Origin: Berkiella sp963829835
Lineage (GTDB): Bacteria > Pseudomonadota > Gammaproteobacteria > Berkiellales > Berkiellaceae
NCBI GenBank assembly: GCA_963829835.1
Contig: CAWHKC010000003.1
Location: 62,001 to 126,000, forward strand
Length of the DNA stretch: 64,000 bases
Direction: 5' to 3'
Below, piece after piece: positions 50,705 through 59,312 of the stretch. Under the pieces are notes generated by a model. It saw nothing but the letters and a program-made list of their open reading frames with translations. It made no database searches and had not been told where the DNA came from. The stretch's first letter is position 1. Each line of letters starts with the position of its first letter. Position numbers and translations under genes: made by a program.

Positions 50705-53047
50705 GTGAAAAAAGTTGGGAAGCTTGCTTGCGCTTGCTTGTCGAGTATAGTTTTCGGACTATTCCCAGCTATTTCACATGCTTTAGGTTTAGGCGAAATA
50801 CATCTCCACTCTTATCTCAATGAGCCACTAAGTGCAGATATAGATTTGGACGATACCAAAGGTATCGAAGCTAGCGATATTATTATTATGGTGGCTGATG
50901 AAGCCGCTTTTGAAAAAGCAGGGTTACAGCCAACAGGCTGGTTGAATCATATCCGTTTTCAGATAACAAAGAACAAAAACGGTACGATGAAAATCGTTTT
51001 AACAACTCAAGATCCGGTTAAAGATCCTTTTGCAGATTTAATACTTCAAATCACTTGGCCGGGTGGAAAAATTGTACGAGAGTATACGCTTTTACTCGAT
51101 CCACCCAAGGCAGTGTCGCCCCAGGCGAAAGTAGCTCTTTCCAAAGCAACAGCGCTCTTAAATACGTCATCGACAAACACGGTAGAGAATAATTCACATA
51201 AAACAATAGCTTTTGGTGGACAATATGGCCCCGTTTATGATGAAACATTATGGAGTATTGCTAAGCGTTTAGTCAGTAAATCAGGACTATCTGTTCATCA
51301 AGCGGTTATGGCAATTGCCTATAAAAATCAACAAGCATTTACTAATGGGAATATAAAATTAATAAAACAAGGTTCAATCCTTAATTTGCCAACCCAAGCA
51401 GAAATAAGCAATTATTCGCCAGATAAAGCTAAGAATTTTGTTGAGTCACAACCTAACAACTGGCAAGCAACCAATATTCAAGTAACCAATCCTCAAGTAA
51501 CCAATGCACAAGTAACCAATGCACAAGTAACCAATGCACAAGTAACCAATGCACAAGTAACCAATGCACAAGTAACCAATGCACAAGTAACCAATGCACA
51601 AGTAACCAATGCACAAGTAACCAATCCTCAAATATCCCAAGAAAAGGTTAGTCCTCAACCACAACAAAAAATCGGTGAACAAGTTGATGCTAAACCATTA
51701 AAATTACTAGCCCCAATTGGTAGTGGGCAAAGTAATACACAAGGCGACGCTCAGCGAATTACTTTAATAGAAGAAGCCATAGATACACTTAAAAAATCAA
51801 ACGAAGATATAGCCAAAAAGAATCAAACTTTGCAAAGTCAAAATGAATTGCTTGTAAATCAGTTGGCAATCAAAGAGGCAGAAATTAATCGCCTGAAACA
51901 GTCATCTGGTCAAGAAACAACTTCACCTGATATAAGTAAATCACATGAGTTATTAATTAAAACACCACAACAATCACATGATTATGCCATTGCAACACCA
52001 GACACGGATCATCACCATAATGAGGGTTTGCCTGAGAATAAACCAGAAGTTAAACGAGAAATAGTTAAACCCATCGCAAAGTCAACGGCTAATCAAACAG
52101 TTCAAAGTGAGAAACATTCACAGGGAAGTAAAAGAAATATTGTTTCTATGGTGTTTTTACTAGCATTGATAAGCTCAATGCTTGGATGGTTGTGGTTTAG
52201 TCGTCATCGGATCTATATCATTGTAGAATGGTTAAAAGCGCATGTGAATAAGACTAAAAAGAATAAATCACAAGCAACTGAAGCGGTTGTCTCTGGTCCT
52301 CGCCCCCAAGACAGCCAAGTGAATTATGGGATGCAATTTGATTTAGATAAAGCGTTAAATGCTATCGTTGGAGAAGAAAAGAAATTTATAAAACCGCAAG
52401 GAACATTTACGGCATATAGTGTTGAGGAACAAGATACTTATCATAAAAAATCAGTAGCATCCCTTGAAGATGCAGAAATATATATTGCTTATGAGCGTTA
52501 TCAACAAGCAGAAAAGATATTGCAAGATATTCTTGGTCATGGCAATAAATTGGATCCAATTTATTGGGAAGCGATGTTAAAATGTTTGGAATTATATGTT
52601 TTAACAGAAAAATACCCTGAATATGAAAAGTTACATGCAACCATTCCAACAGATCTTAAAGATATTCCGCCCAAAGTATGGTCTAAAATTGTATTGTTAC
52701 AGGAAAAAGTTCAAGCCGATAAGGCTATCCTTCTAAAAGCAAAATTCCCACAACAATCTGAAGATGATTTAGCATTAGCTAGCCATCATTTTTCAGAGAA
52801 AACAGATCCTGATATGCCTCATACTGCAGAAGCACCGCCACCTAAAGTAGTGCCTGTTAAGTCGACAGGAAAGTTAGAGTTGGTTAAGGACGATGATGTT
52901 CAGTCTCAGATTTCTCTTGCAAAGGCCTATATTGAGGTCGGCGATATTGAAGCAGCACGAGATTTATTAACAAAGGTTACTGATAGTGCTGATGAAGATC
53001 AGAAGAAGCAGATCCAAATATTACTCGCGCACTTAAAACCCAAGTAA
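50705..53047 (+). CDS. fimV: FimV-like pilus/polarity protein with a tandem-repeat linker
   Basis: A 780-residue FimV-type inner-membrane protein. A signal peptide (residues 1-26, ending ISHA) leads into LGLGEIHLHSYLNEPLSADIDL, the FimV start. A LysM-like peptidoglycan-binding segment (DETLWSIAKRLVSKSG, NIKLIKQGSILNLP) follows. A linker carries ten VTNAQ-type units. Next come a coiled coil (about 355-400), a membrane helix (about 480-497, MVFLLALISSMLGWLWF) and a cytoplasmic tail ending in IEVGDIEAARDLLTKV, the FimV C-terminal motif. GGGAG precedes the GTG start. In Pseudomonas, FimV organises type IV pili and polar c-di-GMP/cAMP signalling; the repeat tract is unusual. Confidence 0.9.
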   Translation: MKKVGKLACACLSSIVFGLFPAISHALGLGEIHLHSYLNEPLSADIDLDDTKGIEASDIIIMVADEAAFEKAGLQPTGWLNHIRFQITKNKNGTMKIVLTTQDPVKDPFADLILQITWPGGKIVREYTLLLDPPKAVSPQAKVALSKATALLNTSSTNTVENNSHKTIAFGGQYGPVYDETLWSIAKRLVSKSGLSVHQAVMAIAYKNQQAFTNGNIKLIKQGSILNLPTQAEISNYSPDKAKNFVESQPNNWQATNIQVTNPQVTNAQVTNAQVTNAQVTNAQVTNAQVTNAQVTNAQVTNAQVTNPQISQEKVSPQPQQKIGEQVDAKPLKLLAPIGSGQSNTQGDAQRITLIEEAIDTLKKSNEDIAKKNQTLQSQNELLVNQLAIKEAEINRLKQSSGQETTSPDISKSHELLIKTPQQSHDYAIATPDTDHHHNEGLPENKPEVKREIVKPIAKSTANQTVQSEKHSQGSKRNIVSMVFLLALISSMLGWLWFSRHRIYIIVEWLKAHVNKTKKNKSQATEAVVSGPRPQDSQVNYGMQFDLDKALNAIVGEEKKFIKPQGTFTAYSVEEQDTYHKKSVASLEDAEIYIAYERYQQAEKILQDILGHGNKLDPIYWEAMLKCLELYVLTEKYPEYEKLHATIPTDLKDIPPKVWSKIVLLQEKVQADKAILLKAKFPQQSEDDLALASHHFSEKTDPDMPHTAEAPPPKVVPVKSTGKLELVKDDDVQSQISLAKAYIEVGDIEAARDLLTKVTDSADEDQKKQIQILLAHLKPK
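51481..51630 (+). repeat. Ten 15-base tandem units inside fimV
   Basis: Ten units of AGTAACCAATGCACA, coding VTNAQ; the eight inner units (51496-51615) are identical and the first and last read AGTAACCAATCCTCA (VTNPQ). Perfect identity suggests recent slippage expansion, so copy number is likely to vary between strains. Not CRISPR, because the units are in frame and have no spacers. Confidence 0.97.
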
Positions 53048-53399
53048 ATATTCTTCCCAGTTTACTTTTATACCCACCACACTTATATTGACCCACCACC
53101 AAACTCCCCAAATAGTCCATTGGACCTTTGGACAATATAAAGGCAATCCAAGACATGATTTAATTGTATTTAGTCACGGAGGCAGGGCGTAACGAAAAAA
53201 TAATAGGGTAAATAATAACAATAAATAATAATAAGATAACGGACGATATAAGAACAAAAAGGGAATAAGAAAAATAACAGTCTCCTGAATATAAAGGCCC
53301 TAGATAAGTTTCTAGGGTTATACTTTTTGTTCTAGTTTGTGCTAATAGTTATAGTTAGAAGGCTTAACTATTCAATTGGCATCCTTCAGGAGCAAACTA
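53048..53399. other. 352-base intergenic region without a recognised gene
   Basis: Between fimV and the 53400 gene. No open frame worth calling. It contains GTCCATTGGAC (53115-53125), an A-rich tract (about 53195-53275), a hairpin CCCTAGA/TCTAGGG (53298-53304/53311-53317) followed by a T-rich stretch, and a weak inverted repeat of AATAGTTA with TTAACTATT close to the start codon. The hairpin could attenuate or end transcription before the downstream gene. No tRNA is seen. Confidence 0.6.
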
Positions 53400-55064
53400 G
53401 TGATACGTCCAGTAAAAAAAGAATCCTCACAAATTGTTCCGATCATCCATCCTACACAATCCTTTGTGGCGATGCCTTATAAAAAGAGTTCATGTTCTAC
53501 TCAATTTGATATATCAAATTCAAGATTTGCATGTCTTGCATCAAAAGATGAATTAACAACACTCAGGCCCAACTGTGTAGAAATTGATATTAGCCGTGAA
53601 TTAGCTGTAATGAACAAAGAAAGTGCATTGGAAGTAACGGTTCCAGTATTGGGCTTAACTGATTTGTTAGGCGCATCGCCATACAGCAATAAATCTCGTC
53701 AATTTCCTTGTCCTATAGCCCTTAATGGATTTGGTGCAAAACTCAATAATGTGACTGTAAATAATTTTCCTCATGCTGAATTTGTTTTAATAACCGACAT
53801 TATGGGAAATCAGTTTGAGATCATAGTTAATCAAGATGGTAAGATTGAAATACCAAAGGATGGCACCGGACTTTTTTCAATCATTGCAGCAATTACCTTT
53901 ATTTTTAATGAAGATCAGGTAAAACAGGGAGCAGGTTTTGAGAACCTTCAATGTTGTGGCCTCAAAGAAAATAAGCTTCTTCTATTGCTTCCCGAAGAAA
54001 GTAATGAAAAATTTACTGTTAATGTATGTGTTACTCACATTAACGAATATCATCACCGAATAGTTGATACTATACGTACAATAAATACACAATATCCTGA
54101 AATGACAAAAAAAGATTATCGAACGAATGTTGTGGTTCAACGTACGAATGATGCAATTGGTTTATTGTCAGTTAATTTAGCTTTGATGTTATTACTACCA
54201 TTAGCAAAACATTTACCACTTACAGCCAGTATTGCACTTCTTCATCCTGATGGCGTTAAGTACGGGTTTCATCATCCTGAAGGATTTGTTTCGTTGCCAA
54301 CAAAGTTTCATGGGTGGATGCAAGATCCAGTTCATTCGAATATTTTCACTAAGCATATCGGTTTAAGTGATAAGACATTAAATTTACTTGTTCGCAATCT
54401 TTATTCTGAATATGATTTTATGAAGGACTATCTTAAAGGAGATACTTTCACACTATCACATAAAAATGGGTATAATAACTTTTTGCTTAGACCTGAAGGC
54501 TTTGGGCATTTTTATGATCTGGTTGTGCATGATCTCGTACATCAGAAAATTCCAGCGAGCTTTTTATTTGATAGAGTACCGGATGAGAGATTAGCCGAGT
54601 TAGATTTATCACATTTGCCTGTTAATCTACATGATAGTATAGTACTTTCTCACATCCAAGATAGTATATCGGAACATGATTTCCAATATATAAAACGCTT
54701 GTTTTTATCAAATGACTTGCAACATAACATCATGTTCGATGAATTTAATGTATTTGCTTCACAACCGATGGCGACTTTGCCTCAAGTCGCAGTGGATCTT
54801 TCGCACGAAGATTCATTCTTTCATGATAGCAATATTGATGTGTTGTTAACGCAAGATCAATATGCAAATCAACCGTATCAAACATTTGATTTACATCAAA
54901 TGTTAGAAGCACAAGCTTCTTGGACCCCTATGATGACAGTCGCGCAAGAGGTTGGAAATGTTGTTACTATGACCTTCACCGAAGAAAATGGTGAAAAATT
55001 TAATGTCACTACCCATGTTCAGGTTGATCCTGAGCCTTTTAAATCTGGGCAAAATCTCGATTAA
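53400..55064 (+). CDS. Hypothetical protein, 554 residues
   Basis: Not recognised. GTG 53400 has a perfect AGGAG (53388-53392) seven bases upstream; the in-frame TTG at 53376 does not. No signal peptide; weakly hydrophobic patches (around residue 260-285, LSVNLALMLLLPLAKHLPL) could be one membrane or membrane-associated segment. The C-terminus is acidic, with DLSHEDSFFHDSNIDVLL and DLHQMLEAQ segments like those near the ends of RTX-type adhesins, but no glycine-rich calcium repeats. Its position between fimV and truA is not conserved in other genera, so it looks like an accessory insertion. Function unknown. Confidence 0.75.
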   Translation: MIRPVKKESSQIVPIIHPTQSFVAMPYKKSSCSTQFDISNSRFACLASKDELTTLRPNCVEIDISRELAVMNKESALEVTVPVLGLTDLLGASPYSNKSRQFPCPIALNGFGAKLNNVTVNNFPHAEFVLITDIMGNQFEIIVNQDGKIEIPKDGTGLFSIIAAITFIFNEDQVKQGAGFENLQCCGLKENKLLLLLPEESNEKFTVNVCVTHINEYHHRIVDTIRTINTQYPEMTKKDYRTNVVVQRTNDAIGLLSVNLALMLLLPLAKHLPLTASIALLHPDGVKYGFHHPEGFVSLPTKFHGWMQDPVHSNIFTKHIGLSDKTLNLLVRNLYSEYDFMKDYLKGDTFTLSHKNGYNNFLLRPEGFGHFYDLVVHDLVHQKIPASFLFDRVPDERLAELDLSHLPVNLHDSIVLSHIQDSISEHDFQYIKRLFLSNDLQHNIMFDEFNVFASQPMATLPQVAVDLSHEDSFFHDSNIDVLLTQDQYANQPYQTFDLHQMLEAQASWTPMMTVAQEVGNVVTMTFTEENGEKFNVTTHVQVDPEPFKSGQNLD

Positions 55065-55121
55065 TTCCTTAGTTTTTGGTATCATCCCTCCTTAATTTCA
55101 ATAAATCAGATTTTTATCCCC

Positions 55122-55904
55122 ATGCAACGAATAGCCTTAGGTATTGAATATGATGGCGCCAATTACAGTGGTTGGCAGCGCCAGCATCACAGCCCATCTA
55201 TCCAAGCTGCGGTAGAATCTGCTATTGCTAAAGTTGCCAACCATGAAGTGGCCACCATTTGCGCCGGTAGAACTGATGCAGGTGTACATGCCTTTGGCCA
55301 AGTGATTCATTTTGATACCAGTGCAGATCGGGCCGATTTTGCTTGGCAAAGAGGTGTAAATACCTATTTACCAAAGGATATCAGAGTACTTTGGTGTAAG
55401 GGGGTACCAAGTGAGTTTGATGCCAGAAGATCGGCGCTCTCAAGGCGTTACTGTTATGTCATTACGAATCGAAATGTTCGTCCCGGCATAATGCATAAGG
55501 CGATTTCTTGGGTTTTTGGCGAACTTTGCGTCGATTCTATGCAAAAAGGTGCTGCCTATTTAGAGGGGAATCATGACTTTGCCTCATTTAGAGGGTCGCA
55601 CTGTCAATCCAAGACAAGTATTCGCAATATTCACTCAATTGAAGTGACGCGTCGGGGTGAAAATATTCTTCTTGATGTAAAGGCAAATGCATTTTTGCAT
55701 CATATGGTGAGAAACATTGCAGGCTCACTAATAGCCGTTGGCCAAGGTAAATATCCACCTATTTGGGTAAATGAAGTGTTACAAGCAAAAGATCGGCGGG
55801 CTGCAGGTATTATGGCTGCGCCTCATGGTTTGTATTTACTAGAAGTGAGTTACCCAGATAAATTTGATTTACCTAAAGTTCCATCTTTGCCTTGGTTTTT
55901 TTAA
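55122..55904 (+). CDS. truA: tRNA pseudouridine(38-40) synthase TruA
   Basis: A 260-residue pseudouridine synthase. The start RIALGIEYDGANYSGWQRQ is typical, the catalytic aspartate is in CAGRTDAGVHAFGQVIHFD, and FLHHMVRNIAGSLIAVGQGK is the C-terminal block. TruA modifies positions 38-40 of the tRNA anticodon arm. In Pseudomonas and Legionella trpF usually follows; here an unknown membrane protein and accD follow. Confidence 0.96.
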   Translation: MQRIALGIEYDGANYSGWQRQHHSPSIQAAVESAIAKVANHEVATICAGRTDAGVHAFGQVIHFDTSADRADFAWQRGVNTYLPKDIRVLWCKGVPSEFDARRSALSRRYCYVITNRNVRPGIMHKAISWVFGELCVDSMQKGAAYLEGNHDFASFRGSHCQSKTSIRNIHSIEVTRRGENILLDVKANAFLHHMVRNIAGSLIAVGQGKYPPIWVNEVLQAKDRRAAGIMAAPHGLYLLEVSYPDKFDLPKVPSLPWFF

Positions 55905-55984
55905 GAATAGTGAGCAGAACTCATTGTTTTATAATGAAAACTAAGTTAGAGTTTGTTAACTAGAAATATTCAGTCAGATGTTGC

Positions 55985-56986
55985 ATGTCAATACTCGTTC
56001 TCAACAGTAAAAATATAGCTGATTTGCTATCCCAGGTGGCCTTATATATTCCTAAAGGATTAATTCTTCCTGTTGTTCAATTTATTGATGAGTCACGTCA
56101 ATTATTAAAACATCATCACGTTGCATGCGCTTTTTGCCAGCGTAATCTCCCTCCTCCTGAAGGGGCTAAAAGTACAATAACCAATCGCATCAATGATAGT
56201 TTGAGCGCTGTTGAACAGCTTAATGTGCATATCATAATGTGGTGTTTCAAATTTATTAATCTTTTGATTTCAACGTTGTTTCCCGAATTATGGATAAAAT
56301 TTGTTAGTTCTAAAATCGAAAAAAGTGCAGATAAATTTAGTTATTCGGCAAATGCTTTATCTGAATGGTTAATAAAAAACCGCAATAAAATAGTATGGTA
56401 TGGCCTGATACCTTTAGTCCTATTAACGGCAATTTCCATGATTTGGGGGGTGAGCCTCATACCCGAAATTTATATATTTTTTATTGCTTCATTTTGGGGC
56501 GGAAAAATATTAAATCATTTAGCCAATTTAATAGTACATCAAAAAAATTCTGAAGAATGGGCATTTTTGAAAAAATGTTGGGAGAAAATAAAAAATCCGA
56601 ATCAAGAAATACAAATTTTAACTGAGAAACAAGCAATCAAGCCATTAGCCATACGCATCGCAATTGAACTTACACTGGTGAATATTATCGGAAAATTTTC
56701 ACAGTTCATAAGTTATTGCTTTCAAGCATTTTTTAGTTGGCTCATATTTTACATATTGGTAAAAACCGCTAGTGAACAAGCACCTCAAATGTTGCACTCA
56801 CTTGAGAAGTCAATGAATCAAAAAAATAAGCAAAGTTACCAATATGGAGGTATCCATTTTGATAATTTATTATGGTTGGTTTCTTATCAAGCATTTAGAA
56901 GTACAGGTTCTGAGAAGGCTCAAGCTTCATATGATGAATTGCATGAAAAAATTCACCATATACCTAGTCGACCTACTAACGTTTAG
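55985..56986 (+). CDS. Hypothetical membrane protein, 333 residues
   Basis: Not recognised. Several hydrophobic stretches (about residues 82-105, 137-175, 235-262) predict an integral membrane protein with two to four helices. A Cys pair (CAFCQ, about residue 49) lies near the N-terminus, followed by PPPEGAK. The C-terminal 60 residues are soluble and polar. It occupies the place where trpF/trpB/trpA lie between truA and accD in related bacteria, yet has no similarity to Trp enzymes. No clear ribosome site before ATG 55985. Confidence 0.75.
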   Translation: MSILVLNSKNIADLLSQVALYIPKGLILPVVQFIDESRQLLKHHHVACAFCQRNLPPPEGAKSTITNRINDSLSAVEQLNVHIIMWCFKFINLLISTLFPELWIKFVSSKIEKSADKFSYSANALSEWLIKNRNKIVWYGLIPLVLLTAISMIWGVSLIPEIYIFFIASFWGGKILNHLANLIVHQKNSEEWAFLKKCWEKIKNPNQEIQILTEKQAIKPLAIRIAIELTLVNIIGKFSQFISYCFQAFFSWLIFYILVKTASEQAPQMLHSLEKSMNQKNKQSYQYGGIHFDNLLWLVSYQAFRSTGSEKAQASYDELHEKIHHIPSRPTNV

Positions 56987-57056
56987 TTAATAAATTTATG
57001 TGGATAAATGTTAGAGGGTATAATGTCCAAGTTTTCGGTCTAGGATAACTTATAAT

Positions 57057-57968
57057 ATGAGTTGGTTTCAAAAATTACTTCCATCTAAAATTCGTGCAAG
57101 CGCTTCTAAAAAGAAATCGATACCAGAAGGGCTTTGGACAAAATGCCAGTCATGTAGTGCTGTATTGTTCAGAGCGGAATTAGAACGCAATTTAGATGTC
57201 TGTCCAAAATGTGACTATCATAATCGAATTAGTGCCCGTACTAGGCTAGATCAATTTCTAGATAAGGATATTCGTGAAGAGATAGGTTCTACTATAGAGC
57301 CTCAAGATAAACTTAAATTTAAAGATACTAAAAAATATCGCGATAGGCTCATAGCAGCACAAAAAGAAACAGGCGAAAAAGATGCCTTGGTTGCCATGAA
57401 AGGGACAGTGCATGGACTCCCTGTTGTTGTATGTGCTTTTGAGTTTAGTTTTATTGGTGGTTCAATGGGAAGAGTCGTTGGAAAGCGATTTATTCTCGCT
57501 GTTGAAGCAGCCATATTAGCACGTGTACCTTTGATATGTTTTGCAACCAGCGGTGGTGCAAGAATGCAAGAATCACTTTTTTCATTGATGCAAATGGCAA
57601 AGACAAGTGCAGCATTAACAAAATTAGCAGCAGCAAAATTACCCTATATTTCAGTATTACTAGATCCTTGCATGGGAGGCGTTTCTGCGAGTCTTGCTAT
57701 GTTGGGAGATATTAATATTGCTGAGCCAAAGGCTTTGATTGGTTTTGCAGGTCCTCGTGTCATTGAGCAAACAGTAAGACAAACATTACCTGAAGGTTTT
57801 CAAAGAAGTGAATTTTTATTAGAGCATGGCGCTATCGATATGATCATTGATAGACGAAATATGCGTTTTAAAATTGCAAACTTGATTACTAAGTTAATGA
57901 ATGAACCTTTGCCTAATGAACTTAAAATAACTGAAAGTAATATACTTACTGAGATTATAAAAAAATGA
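57057..57968 (+). CDS. accD: Acetyl-CoA carboxylase carboxyltransferase subunit beta
   Basis: A 303-residue subunit that, with AccA, moves carboxyl from biotin to acetyl-CoA to form malonyl-CoA. The zinc ribbon CQSC ... CPKC is near residues 29-51. The core has IGGSMGRVVGKRFILAVE, FATSGGARMQESLFSLMQ and LIGFAGPRVIEQTVRQTLPEGFQRSEFLLEHGAID. It overlaps folC by four bases (ATGA). AGGATAA precedes the ATG. Its product supplies the fab cluster. Confidence 0.96.
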   Translation: MSWFQKLLPSKIRASASKKKSIPEGLWTKCQSCSAVLFRAELERNLDVCPKCDYHNRISARTRLDQFLDKDIREEIGSTIEPQDKLKFKDTKKYRDRLIAAQKETGEKDALVAMKGTVHGLPVVVCAFEFSFIGGSMGRVVGKRFILAVEAAILARVPLICFATSGGARMQESLFSLMQMAKTSAALTKLAAAKLPYISVLLDPCMGGVSASLAMLGDINIAEPKALIGFAGPRVIEQTVRQTLPEGFQRSEFLLEHGAIDMIIDRRNMRFKIANLITKLMNEPLPNELKITESNILTEIIKK

Positions 57969-59311
57969 TGCCTTCAATGGTGAGAGATCTTGAGCAATGG
58001 CTTGCCCATATTGAACAATCTCATCCGTTAACGATTTCTATGGGATTAGAAAGAGTCAAACAGGTCGCTGAACGTAGAAATTTGCATCAATTTCCATTTC
58101 CTGTGATAACAGTCGGTGGAACTAACGGGAAAGGTTCTACAGTTTCATCACTTGCCAAATTATTGCAAACAGCAGGCTTGCGTGTTGGAACATATTCTTC
58201 ACCTCATTTGTTTCACTTTAAAGAAAGGATACAAATAAATGGTTGTTTTTTAGAAGATAAGCAACTTTGCGAAGCTTTTGCAGACATTGAGGAGTGTAAA
58301 GAACAAACTCAACTTACCTTTTTTGAATTTACAACATTAGCCGCTTTGGCCTTATTCCAGCGGCCTCAATTTGAACTTGACATTGTCATTTTGGAAGTCG
58401 GTTTGGGAGGACGCTTAGATGCGGTGAATATCGTTTCACCCGATATCGCGGTGATAACGTCAATTGGTTATGATCATCAAGAATTTTTAGGCAATACTTT
58501 AGAAAGCATTGCTTATGAAAAGGCAGGGATTTTACGTTCGAAAATACCAGTCATATTAGGCCAACAAGCAAAAAATAAAACCTTACTAGAGCAGACAGCA
58601 AATCACGGGAATGCCCTTTATATTGAAGGAGAGCATTTTGATTTTGATGTAACGAAAAGTGTCTGGCAATTTGGCGATCTAACTAACAAAGTTCCAAGAT
58701 TTTATTTGCCGCCAAATAGTGTTTCATTGGCAATGGCTGCTTATACTATTTTGAGCGATATTCATTTTTCATTGCCGCCTTTGAGTGCAGTTGTGAATTG
58801 TTTTGAAGATTTGATGATGGTTGGAAGATTTCATCCTGTAAATATAAACAATATTCCAATCATTTTTGATGTTGGACACAACCCAGATGGAAGCCTTTGG
58901 TTAGCAAAAAAATTGCAAGGATTAAACCAAAAAGGAAAAATAATGGCTGTTTGGGCAAGTTTGGCAGATAAAGCACTTTCGGAGATTGTTGCGCCGCTGA
59001 AGGACATTGTTGATAGTTGGTTTATTGGTGAATTAACTGAAGTTAAAAGATCTGCTGCAACTGATAAGCTTGAAGAAGCTTTATCAAAGCAAGAGATAAG
59101 CGCAGTTTACCCTTATCCGACGATCTTGGCAGCATTTGATGGTGCCATGAAGATGGTGAATCAAGATGATCTCATTGTAGTGTTTGGATCTTTTTATACA
59201 GTTTCACAAGTAATGGAAAGATTTTTAAATATTGAACTACAAAATAATGGTTTGTTTAATGTTGTTCCAAACAATCCTAGGGCAAATTCTTTTGCAATAA
59301 GTGGATACTGA
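57965..59311 (+). CDS. folC: Dihydrofolate synthase/folylpolyglutamate synthase FolC
   Basis: A 448-residue Mur-ligase-like enzyme that adds glutamate to dihydropteroate and folates. VITVGGTNGKGSTVS is the P-loop, TYSSPHLFHFKERIQING and LEVGLGGRLDAVNI the conserved blocks, SIGYDHQEFLGNTLESIAYEKAGI the second domain junction. VFDVGHNPDGS-type sequence is present as IFDVGHNPDGS. It overlaps accD at its start and ends one base before the dedD ATG. Confidence 0.95.
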   Translation: MMPSMVRDLEQWLAHIEQSHPLTISMGLERVKQVAERRNLHQFPFPVITVGGTNGKGSTVSSLAKLLQTAGLRVGTYSSPHLFHFKERIQINGCFLEDKQLCEAFADIEECKEQTQLTFFEFTTLAALALFQRPQFELDIVILEVGLGGRLDAVNIVSPDIAVITSIGYDHQEFLGNTLESIAYEKAGILRSKIPVILGQQAKNKTLLEQTANHGNALYIEGEHFDFDVTKSVWQFGDLTNKVPRFYLPPNSVSLAMAAYTILSDIHFSLPPLSAVVNCFEDLMMVGRFHPVNINNIPIIFDVGHNPDGSLWLAKKLQGLNQKGKIMAVWASLADKALSEIVAPLKDIVDSWFIGELTEVKRSAATDKLEEALSKQEISAVYPYPTILAAFDGAMKMVNQDDLIVVFGSFYTVSQVMERFLNIELQNNGLFNVVPNNPRANSFAISGY

Positions 59312-59312
59312 C

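Noticed and set aside
51481..51630. Possible CRISPR array
   Set aside because: Units are contiguous and in frame with fimV, without spacers; no cas genes in the window.
51446..51682. Minus-strand frame with a CIGYL repeat
   Set aside because: Reverse reading of the VTNAQ tandem repeat in fimV; no ribosome site.
53048..53399. Possible tRNA or small RNA in the fimV downstream gap
   Set aside because: No cloverleaf or T-loop sequence; only short hairpins were found.
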